Assembly (NCBI RefSeq): GCF_026914185.1
Contig: NC_070575.1
Location: 496,001-560,000 of the forward strand
DNA: 64,000 nt
Direction of reading: 5' to 3'
From: Puccinia triticina
Lineage: Eukaryota > Basidiomycota > Pucciniomycetes > Pucciniales > Pucciniaceae
How positions within the stretch are numbered: position 1 is the first letter of the stretch; each line of letters starts with the position of its first letter. Made by a program: the position numbers and the translations under genes. The notes under the pieces are model-generated. The model was not told where the DNA came from and did no database searches. It saw nothing but the letters and a program-made list of their open reading frames with translations. Shown here one piece after another: positions 11,242-19,579 of this stretch.

Positions 11242-12411
11242 TGTAAGACTCAAAAGTGGTTGTGAAACTCTTTTGCTGAATGGAGAAGGGGATGATGGAG
11301 GTGCAAACTCTGCCCTTCTATACTATCAGATAACAAGACCCACCAAGCTAAGCTTGGCAAGTTTTAATCAAGTGATAGGTCTGGTCTAGTTCCAGATGAA
11401 GTTGTTTGATGACAGGTATGTGAGAGTTGAGAGGGTTTATGATGACGGAAAGCGTGAAAGTTGACTTCATGTTTCCGGTGGGGGTTGAACACAGGTCCTC
11501 AAGAGGGTGATATAAGAAGTTGAGAGGAGTGTCTGGACTGAGAAGGGTATATGTCTCAGTTGGGAGTTGAACCAAGAACCGGGTAACTCGTGACAGGTGC
11601 GTGATATGCAACCAGGAGATATGAGAGTGAGCTCAGTGGTTATTGCAGATGAGAGGGATGATATGGTAATGTTATAAAGTGTAAGGGTGATGATAAAGGC
11701 TAATGGGTGATATCTGTATAACTGGTGGGTACTGAACTGAGGGAAAAACAACTGGGGGGAGAGAGCTCCTTATATAGACAAATGTGAGGGATTTTAGCTA
11801 CAAGGGGGACCCTGGATGAGGGATTTTAGCTGGTGAGCTGCGTACAAGTGGTTTCAGAAGATACTAAATACAGGCAAAAAGTGGGGTGAGAAATGAAAGA
11901 TGATGTCATACTAATGCAAGGAGTGCATAAACGAAGCAGGGAAATGTCAAATACAGAGGTACTTCATGCAAGGGGTGCATGAGTGGTGTCAGACTAATGC
12001 AAGGAGTGCAGAAATGGGGTCAGAAGACTGTATGCAGCTGCAAAGGGTGCATAAATGAGGTGGGGACATGTCAAATACAGAGGAAATGGGGTTGGTTCCC
12101 TGCATATGCAGTGGAGATAAGAGGGATAGAAAAGAGTATGTGTTTGGCTGGGGCTGAGTATGTGTATACCTGGGAAAGGTGACTTGAGGGTTGTGACAGG
12201 TTGATGACTGGGGCTGGCCGTGTCCATGAGGGTCCAAGAGGGTGTAACTTCCAATCCAGCGGGGTTCGAGTGACACTTCCAGTGGTGACTAGGGGTAAAA
12301 TTGGCCGTAGAATCCATTTCTGAGGTCCATTTGGTTTTATCTTGAGGCCTAGGGTGAGTAAATATATGTATGAGAAAAAACTTTTGATTTTTCACTTTTC
12401 CGTCTACCACA
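11242..12411 (-). mobile_element. Solo LTR (family with TGTGGTA...TTACA ends), minus strand
   Basis: Read on the minus strand it starts TGTGGTAG (12411) and ends CACTTTTGAGTCTTACA (11242). It is flanked by ACGG on both sides (or 5-bp AACGG if the first T belongs to the host). It is homologous along its length to 53918-55276 and to the start of 44312. A TATA box (CTATATAAGG) near 11775 is preceded by two copies of AGCTAAAATCCCTCA. Further upstream are tandem-like repeats of TGCACTCCTTGCATTAGT. No internal region or second LTR is present, so it is a recombination remnant inside the outer LTR element. Confidence 0.8.
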
Positions 12412-13489
12412 ACGGATGGATGTATCAGTGGACAACGGCCCTGTCAACTGAATGATTGACACGACCCGACTCGCCTTGCCTCCGTTCCCCCACTACTCAG
12501 ACAAAGGAAAAGACGGACTCGTTGAAGACAGCCAAGACTCTTGCCCCATCATCCTTGCTTGCGTTCAATCGTCTTAACTTTATGTTTCGAGGAGCCAACC
12601 CAAAACCACTTTCACAAGTCTGGATCAGACAATTGAGTGGACCGATCAACAGACGTGGTTTTGCTTCCTTTTTATCTTGATTGGAGCAGCCAACCAACTG
12701 GCCCCTCTTTCCACTTCTCTCGACCGGTCAAACGGACTATAGCCCTTGTTTTTTCATTTGAACGGACAGCTGTTCAGCTAGACAACAGCCCCTTCTTTGT
12801 CTTTTCTCAATCCGACCCTTCCGCCACCTTGTCGCCCCCACCGGGCCCAACCTCTTTCTTGCGCTGCGCCACTCCCCTTGCGATTGAATGGCTACAGTCC
12901 CCTGCATGGGTCCCGCTGAACGATCTTCCCCAAGGCCCTTCCTTGCCCAGCCACTTGCAATCAGCCATCTCGCCTCCCTAGTACTCGGCTTCAATAAACC
13001 CACCCGCCACCTCGACTCGCTCCCCCAATCCATTCACCACCCCCTTTTTGCCTATTGTACTGGCCCGACCTCTGTCCTGCGCTGCGCCACCCTCCTCGCG
13101 ATTGGCTGGCTACAGCTCCCTACCTGATCCTTCTAAGTGCTCGCCGTACCCCCTAACCGACCCGCCCAAGCTCCTCTTCTCTCACAACGGTCCCCTAATG
13201 TTGTGATCACTTAATTTCCCCGTCAATGCATTCCTTGAACCGTGGATGGCTTCCTGCTGCCAATGTTCCGGCCAAGACCACAGGACCAATATCCGAGACC
13301 CCGGACCTCTCCCCCTTGCTTGACGGCCACACAGGACCGCCAAACCAATGCCCTAAGCTCCCCGACTCCCTCAACGGCCACACAGGACCGCCAAGACGAT
13401 CTCACGACCCCCCTCGACCCTCTCAACCTCTAGCTCTCGTCGTGACCCTCCTCGTCGCCCTCCAAAGACTTTATTGCCTCGCCGACAAA

Positions 13490-13625
13490 CTCCGGGACCC
13501 GCCAATGGCTTGCCGGACCCGTCAATGGCTTCACGGACCCGCCGATGGCTTCCTGGACCCGCCGATAGCTTCCTGGACCCGCCGATGGCTTCACGGACCC
13601 GCCGATGGCTGCCTTGACCTCTCGA
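13490..13625. repeat. 21-bp minisatellite
   Basis: About six tandem copies of a 21-bp unit with core GACCCGCCGATGGCTTC, in the interior of the outer LTR element. The unit length is a multiple of three, so reading frames stay open on both strands. I do not regard those as genes. Confidence 0.8.
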
Positions 13626-13734
13626 CGAATTCCCTGCCCTTCCCAATGACTTCACTGACCTCCTACCTACCTCGCCCATCCAAATCACCACCTCCATTCC
13701 TTTTTCATCTTCATCATACTGAACACCAAAGACC

Positions 13735-13850
13735 AACTGAACACTGAACCCCACTGAACAAAAAACCCACTGAACACTGAACCCCACTGAACAAAAAACC
13801 CACTGAACACTGAACCCCACTGAACACTGAACCCCACTGAACAAAAAACT
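13735..13850. repeat. Minisatellite of CACTGAAC-type units
   Basis: Tandem copies of units built from CACTGAACCCCACTGAAC and AAAAAACC, near the end of the outer element's interior. Confidence 0.8.
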
Positions 13851-13924
13851 GATTTTACCACTACCTATAATCTTCCCATTTGATAACCTTTCTCCTGCCC
13901 TTTTTCTTTTATAGGAGGGGAGAC

Positions 13925-14263
13925 TGTAAGCCCCCTCCTTTGGGGTCTCACAAAGCTGTTACATAGTCATCAGTAGATTACATAATCCTCCCAATACTTA
14001 GTCTCAGCCCGTTCCTTCCCTAGCTCATCAGAGATCCCTGTAGACTGACACATCTCTCTGAGCTAGGTAAGCCACTATCCCCTTTCACTTTATCCACTCT
14101 TTTCCCTCTTCTCACCAGTTGTATAGACAGAGATCCCTGTAGACTGACACATCTCTCTGAGCTAGCTCCCGCCCATTCTGAAATACAGTCCCTTGTCATA
14201 GGAACTGTGCCCTTGTGCCCCTTTTGAGCCACTTCAACAGTGAAGGAGATTCCACTCCTTACA
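13925..14263 (+). repeat. Right LTR of outer element (uninterrupted)
   Basis: 339 bp, TGTAAG...CTTACA, followed by target duplication ATTCT. This copy lacks the MITE and so documents the empty site CAATACTTAGTCTC. Confidence 0.93.
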
Positions 14264-14394
14264 ATTCTTCAGCTTATATCTAATGATGTATATATTTCAT
14301 AAAGGTGTAAAAGGAATGTAATGTGTGTAATGTAAACAATTGTGGGTACTTGGTACGTGTAAGTTACTGTGACATGTACTCTGTGGCTGACAAA

Positions 14395-14758
14395 TTTGGG
14401 GAACTTAACCCGACCGGAAATCACATTGGCCCGGGCTAACCCCTGGTCAGCAAACCTCAGGTTTGCTTTCAGGAATGTCAGCTAAATTTAGCTAGCCTTA
14501 ACCTCAAATCTAGCTTCAGAGCATTCACATTTGTTTGCAAAATTCTTGGGTCAAGTACAACAGCACAGGTTTGTGGGCAGGTTAGTTGACTGAGGCTATC
14601 TGGGGTGGGCAAAGAATTTGTTGGGTCATCTTCCAGCTAGCTGACATCAGAAATGCCCTTGCCTGAGGCTAATTTTCAGGTTTAAGCTGGCTAAATTAGT
14701 GAGGCCCGGGCGGTTAGCCCGGACCAATGCAATTGCTGGCTGGGTTATGTTCCCCAAA
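14395..14758. mobile_element. Foldback-type element with about 50-bp inverted ends
   Basis: The left end (TTTGGGGAACTTAACCCGAC) and right end (reverse complement TTTGGGGAACATAACCCAGC) are inverted repeats over about 50 bp. A second, offset inverted repeat pair (14525-14596 and 14884-14954, sharing GTGGGCAGGTTAG) overlaps it, so two palindromic elements appear interleaved. There is no coding sequence and no clear duplication. Confidence 0.55.
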
Positions 14759-14954
14759 ATCATCAACTTAACCCAACAAATGCAGATGCTCTTACCTGAA
14801 ATCTAGCCTCTGGTCTCTGGCTCATTTCAGTTCACTTTAGCCTGAATCTGACCAATTGAATGTTTTTTCCCACTCACTTGAAGGCAACCTCAGTAAGCTA
14901 ACCTGCCCACAGACCCAGGCTTATTTGACCCAAACATCTAGCAAACAAATGCAA
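14525..14954. repeat. Second, interleaved inverted repeat
   Basis: Arms of about 70 bp at 14525-14596 and 14884-14954 share CATTTGTTTGC, TTGGGTCAA and GTGGGCAGGTTAG in inverted orientation. The arms straddle the right end of the neighbouring foldback element. One may have inserted into the other, or a duplication shuffled them. Confidence 0.55.
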
Positions 14955-14959
14955 ATAGG

Positions 14960-16363
14960 CCTGGACCCTGGGTGATACCCAAGAGCCTCCAGCCCAGCCG
15001 TGGTAATACCCAAGCGGAATATCAGTGGATGATGCTCCCGTGGAAATACCCGCAGTTACCGGGTTGAGTACACGGGTATGCGTGGGTATTTTACCCGGAG
15101 GGTCCCAGCGGATACAGGGTATATCCGCCGGTACCCGGTCTCTCCAGCCCATTTCTGGGACGTGTACATACAAGTTCAACTTGGCAGATTGGAGGACTTC
15201 CCACCAATCTGGAAACCCAGATTTTCCCAGATTTTGCAGGGAAATCTAGGCAGATCTAGGATTTGGGATGATCAAGCCCAGATTTCCCCACAAAATCTGG
15301 AAAAATCTGAGTTCCCAGATTGACAGGCCATTAGGGGGGTTCAAAATTGAATTTTTATAAAACTTTGGAGGTCAATTTGAAGCCTTTATGAATATAATTT
15401 TAAAAATTTGGCAAGATTTCCAGAAAAAGGTGTGACTGATCAATCAGTGCAATTTATCAACTTTTTAAAAATATGTTCATAAAAAGGTTAAAATGGGTCC
15501 TAAAGTTTTACAAATTTCAATTGTGAACCCCCCTATTACCATACCACATGTGACCACTCAACAATAGGCATCCACATGGATCCTGCAACCAATTAAACCC
15601 CCCCCCCCCCCTAAACTAGAGCCTTCCCAATCAGCCCGCAAGTCATGGGTTTGGAAATATTTTGTCAACTCACCAGAGAACGACAAGCTACCTGTTGGTC
15701 CCCGTGAGATTGGCGCAGTGCCCCAACCGTTATACCCGAGAATGCCCGGCGGGTACACCACAATTGAAGTTCTTTGAAATGATTTTGGTTGGTAACCAAT
15801 ATTATTTCAAGGTGTCTGCCTGCAAGGGGGGGGGGGGCATTGTCAGGCAGTCGGCGTTTCCACTGGAATCTTCCTGGAATTCTACTGGAGGGCAATCCAA
15901 AAATATCACGGATTGCCAAAGCCTTTCCGAATTGCTTTTGAATCACCATGGGAGTTTCCTCAGCTCTTGCGTGCAAGTGCCATCTCTTAACTCAGTCATA
16001 GATTTGGTTGGATCTCACTTAGATGCTGGTTTGAAGGCAAGGTTCATGTCTGCCACAAAATATCCTGAAAGGATCTGGAACCATACTTGATGTATTGTGT
16101 AATGTATGTGTAAAATGTATACCACACCTATGCTGAAAACAAGGCCATTTTAATGATAAGTTTTACTTGATCCTCAAGCTTGACCAAAGTTCCTCATATC
16201 TCCATTATCATGATTTTTGAACTCTTTGGAAACCCATACCCAGTAGTTTTCTCTGAAATGGTTTTTGTATTTATTTTCAGGGCACACACCAAAAAGCTGC
16301 CAGTTATTTCTAAGTTGTTTCTATTACACATGGTGAAAACTTTGGATGGAGTGTAGTGATACT
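14960..16363. other. Non-coding repeat-derived DNA
   Basis: It contains short GGTACCCG/CCCGGGTA-like repeats (15000-15130), a MITE-like sequence starting at 15190, and C and G homopolymer runs (about 15600 and 15825). The longest open frame (15662-16090) has no recognisable domain and crosses a G-run, so I do not call it a gene. Confidence 0.5.
15190..15330 (+). mobile_element. MITE-like sequence beginning TGGAGGACTTCCC
   Basis: It starts TGGAGGACTTCCC, followed by AATCTGGAA and a hairpin-rich stretch with TTTGCAGGGAAATCTAG. The same layout occurs in reverse at about 31700-31898. The 13-bp start is identical to the two ends of the DUF6589/helicase element at 52199 and 61222. The far end was not delimited. 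Confidence 0.5.
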
Positions 16364-16371
16364 GTGGGAGG

Positions 16372-16657
16372 TAGAGCTGGTCCCTAGGACCCGTTGGCGG
16401 GTACCTGTGGAAGAGTGCAGGTATCCGCTGGGTGCAGGCGCGGGTGTCCAGTCTGGGTCCAAATCCAGGCAGGTACCAACACACAAATTGCCATTCTGCA
16501 CAGCTCTGCTTGCCCCTAGTGCCCATTGGCAGGTACTAGGTACCCATGGAAGTACGCAGGTAACTTCCAGCGGGTTACGGGTACGGGTGCGGGTGTCCAT
16601 TCTGGGCATTCTGGGTCAAAATTCAGGCGGGTACCCAGGTGCAAAGTGTCAGCTCTA
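16372..16657. mobile_element. hAT-type MITE, copy 1
   Basis: 286 bp, beginning TAGAGCTGG and ending CAGCTCTA. It is flanked by a perfect 8-bp duplication GTGGGAGG (16364-16371 and 16658-16665). The 8-bp duplication and TAGAG-type ends fit hAT elements. The interior has GGTACC/CGGGTA-rich repeats and no coding sequence. A second copy in opposite orientation lies at 17378-17705. Confidence 0.85.
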
Positions 16658-16665
16658 GTGGGAGG

Positions 16666-17369
16666 TCTGATTTTTCTTTGGTACTACAGTTTGACTTTGG
16701 TGCTGTAGGGCCAGCTGTCACACAACCATGTAACCTGTGCGGGTTTCTGTGACACATTGTGTCACACAAACGTACGTGCGCGCGTTTGTGTGACACATAG
16801 ACCATCACCCAGCCATATCATGCCAAGATGAGTGCCCCGCAATCCCAGGGGTGAATTAGCTGAATCATTTAAGAATGGTATCTGATTTTCATCCATCAGT
16901 ACAGAAATGCTGTTGAGGAGATTTTCTGAATTCATTCACAAACCCTGGGTAATCTGAGGTTCCCCTGGACTTGTCCCAGAATTCTAACTCCCTTGGGACA
17001 AAATTTAGCAGCTGAAGAATGTGTCACACAAATTTACACATGTGTGTTAGTGTGTCACATTTTTCATCACTGAGCCAAGTGATGCCAGCCTGAGTGCTCA
17101 TGCAGAGCCAGGGGCTTAGGTGGACCCTTCAAAAATTGTTTATAACGTTCAGCCATATGTACACAAATTATTTTGGGGATATTTTCTGAAGTCATACACA
17201 ACTCCTGATTAATATTAGGTTTTTTTCCGCTGGACTTTTCCCAGAACTTCAAATATTTTTTAAAAACTTCAGCAACTAAAGAATGTGTCACACAAACTTA
17301 CACGTGTGTCTTTTTGTGCACTGACATGTCTCAAGCTTTTTGAGATTTATGATAAACACATGATAGAAT
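16666..17369. other. Spacer between two hAT MITEs, no gene
   Basis: It holds two diverged copies of a motif around GTGTGTCACA/TGTGTGACACA (about 16735-16800, 17030-17060 and 17285-17320) and short inverted repeats. No gene is recognised. Confidence 0.5.
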
Positions 17370-17377
17370 GAAGTATA

Positions 17378-17705
17378 TAGAGCTGGCACTTTGCACCCGG
17401 GTACCCACAGCGGGTGCAGGTACCTTCCTGAATTTTGACCCAGAATAGACACCTGCACCCATACCCGGCACCCGCTGGCTTTTACCTGTGTACTTCCACG
17501 GGTAACCACCCACAGGTACCTAGTAACCGCCAATTGGAACTAGGGGCAAGCAGAGCTGTGCAGAATGGCAATTTGTGCGTGGGTACCTGCCTGGATTTGG
17601 ACCCAGACTGGACACCCGCACCCGCCGGAGGATACCTGTGCACTGCCACAGGTACCCGCCCGCGGGTGCCAAGTACCCGCCAACAGATGATAGGGGCCAG
17701 CTCTA
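17378..17705. mobile_element. hAT-type MITE, copy 2 (opposite orientation)
   Basis: 328 bp, beginning TAGAGCTGG and ending CCAGCTCTA. It is flanked by GAAGTATA and GAAATATA, an 8-bp duplication with one mismatch. It is homologous to the reverse complement of 16372-16657, with an extra internal repeat. Confidence 0.8.
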
Positions 17706-18093
17706 GAAATATATGATTCCCGTGGTAAATACCTTGTTTCTGCCAATTGTTAGATATTGGTTTGCAATGGGGTAGAAAATGTGTTCTAAAATAGTTCCAG
17801 TAATAAATAGATTCAAGTTGGAGCTGGTTTTCAATTGAATTCAACTCCTTTCCAAAGTGCCTTCAGCTCAATTGAGCATAAGTTAAACATAAATTCATCA
17901 TGAATTTAGCATACATTGAGGCTCAAGTTCCAGGATATATCTAACTGGTTTTTTAAACAATATTGTGCAATGGCACTTGCAAACAAGTGCCACACAAACT
18001 CCCATGGTGAATGGTATTCGGAATGGTTCCAGGCTGTGGCGGGTGGTGAATGGCTCAAAATGGGGACCACACAATTCACCCAGCCAAAAGGGA

Positions 18094-18269
18094 GGCTTGA
18101 ACCAGCAACATGTTGCTGACACAGCGGGCAATTGGGTGTCGCATGCAGCCCGCAGCGACACCCGCATAAAGGGGGTCCCCTTGGCTCGGGTGTTGCTGCG
18201 GGCTGCGTGCAACATCCAATTGCCCGCTGTGTGATCTACCCCCACCGGAGCTCCTTGACCACTACGCTA
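18094..18269 (-). ncRNA. tRNA-derived sequence with Pol III A and B boxes, split by a hairpin
   Basis: On the minus strand TAGCGTAGTGG (18259-18269) fits the A-box consensus and GGTTCAAGCC (18094-18103) fits the B box. They are too far apart for a tRNA because a 112-bp hairpin (18120-18231) lies between them. Without it the spacing would be about 45 bp. Likely a SINE head or tRNA pseudogene; I did not establish a cloverleaf. Confidence 0.5.
18120..18231. mobile_element. 112-bp hairpin MITE
   Basis: Two inverted arms of about 45 bp (starting CACAGCGGGCAATTGG and ending CCAATTGCCCGCTGTG, with few mismatches) surround a loop of about 20 bp. It sits between the A and B boxes of a tRNA-derived sequence. 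Confidence 0.7.
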
Positions 18270-18394
18270 GACAAGCCATATGGGGCAAGGTGTGATTTGT
18301 GCTTATGAGCCTGCATCTGCAAGGCTTGATTGTTCATGTACAGAAGTTTTCCGGGAAAAATCCAGGAAAAATACCAGAAAGAGATTCCAGTGTG

Positions 18395-19060
18395 TATTTC
18401 CTGGAATGAAGTCAAAACATTTTCAACTTTGTTCCAATGTGACCCTTTTTTTGGGGTTTGGTTTTAACCCAAATTGCGATCGGAATGATTCCGGTCCTTT
18501 TACCATACCGGAAGTATTCCAATCGGTTTTTGGTCCTTTGACCATACCAGAATGATTCCCGGTGGTTTTCAGTTTTTTGTACCATCCTGTAAATTTACTG
18601 GATGGAAACTTTAAAATCTCACCTGTGGTGTATTTCCTGGAATGAAGTCAAAACGTTTTTGACTTTGTTCTGATGCGACCCTTTTTTTTTGGGTTTGGTT
18701 TTAACCCAAATTGCAATTGGAATGATTCCGGTCCTTTTACCATACCAGAAGCATTCCGATTGGTTTTTGGTCCTTTGACCATACCAGAATGATTCCCGGT
18801 GGTTTTCAGTTTTTTGTACCATCCTGTAAATTTACTGAACGTTTTTGACTTCGTTCCAATGCGACCCTTTCTTTTTGGGTTTGGTTTTAACCCGAATTGC
18901 GATCGGAATGATTCCGGTCCTTTGACCATACCGGAAGCATTCCGACCGGTTTTTGGTCCTTTGACCATCCCAGAATGATTCCGGGTGGTTTTCAGTTTTT
19001 TGTGCCATATATCCTGTAAATTTACTGGATGGAAACTTTAAAACCTCACCCGTGGTGTAT
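18395..19060. repeat. Three tandem copies of a roughly 200-230 bp repeat
   Basis: Each unit runs from GACTTTGTTCC-like sequence through GGTTTGGTTTTAACCC, CGGAATGATTCCGG and TTTTCAGTTTTTTGT to CTGTAAATTTACTG. Copies start near 18415, 18650 and 18840. Open frames on the minus strand merely follow the repeat. Confidence 0.8.
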
Positions 19061-19420
19061 TTTTAGAAAAAAACCCTGCCGGCCCCTGGCCCGTCGGGTC
19101 GGATAGCCGGGTATACCCGTTGACCCCGTCCCCGGGGTCCAGCCCCAAATGCAAATGATCTCAAACAGCCATTTCGGACTGCATTTGCATTTTCGTGCAT
19201 TTTTTGTTGGGCTGGGAGCTCACAAGTCGTCTCGATCTATGGCCGATTTTCGGGTTCTGCTCCGCCCAGCTGATATCCTTGATCACCCACGAAACATCGG
19301 GCCGACTGGCCACCCATACCTCTTGACAAATGCACATGCACCAGCCCAATTGTTAATGCCCCCCAGTCCATCTGTAGCATGTGTCTAGATTATCTCTATA
19401 TCTCTATGGCTCATGGCAAA

Positions 19421-19562
19421 CACACACACACACACACATGTAACTACCAAGCCGAAAAAAAAAAAAATATGCAAAGTTGTTACCAAGAGGCTTGTAGCAG
19501 CAGGCTGGTCAAAAACATGGGGGGAAAAGAGAGAGAGAAGGAGTGAGAGAGAGAGAGGGAGA
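19421..19562. repeat. Microsatellites (CA)n, A-run and (GA)n
   Basis: A (CA) run near 19421-19438, an A run near 19457 and a GA-rich stretch near 19528-19562. They lie just downstream of the SET9 stop codon, in its probable 3' region. Confidence 0.8.
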
Positions 19563-19579
19563 TGGGGACAAGAAGCAGC

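Larger units (their letters stand above)
1893..14263 (+). mobile_element. Outer non-autonomous LTR element, carrying three later insertions
   Basis: The right LTR (13925-14263, 339 bp) begins TGTAAGCC and ends CTTACA. The left LTR is the same 339 bp, split into 1893-1968 and 10664-10926 by a MITE insertion. Both outer flanks carry the 5-bp duplication ATTCT (1888-1892 and 14264-14268). I count 6 differences between the two LTRs (about 2%). A purine-rich run (ATAGGAGGGGAGAC) precedes the right LTR as a polypurine tract. No standard TGG primer site follows the left LTR. The interior, about 1.8 kb once a nested solo LTR is removed, has no gag or pol homology, so it would need proteins supplied in trans. 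Confidence 0.9.

Noticed and set aside
13226..13844. Frames of 173 and 157 aa on opposite strands
   Set aside because: They lie on minisatellites in the interior of the outer LTR element and show only repeat-encoded residues.
15662..16090. 142-aa plus-strand frame
   Set aside because: It crosses a G homopolymer, overlaps inverted-repeat DNA and has no recognisable domain.
18619..18968. Minus-strand frames with repeating MVKGP segments
   Set aside because: They are translations of the tandem 200-230 bp repeat, with no independent support.
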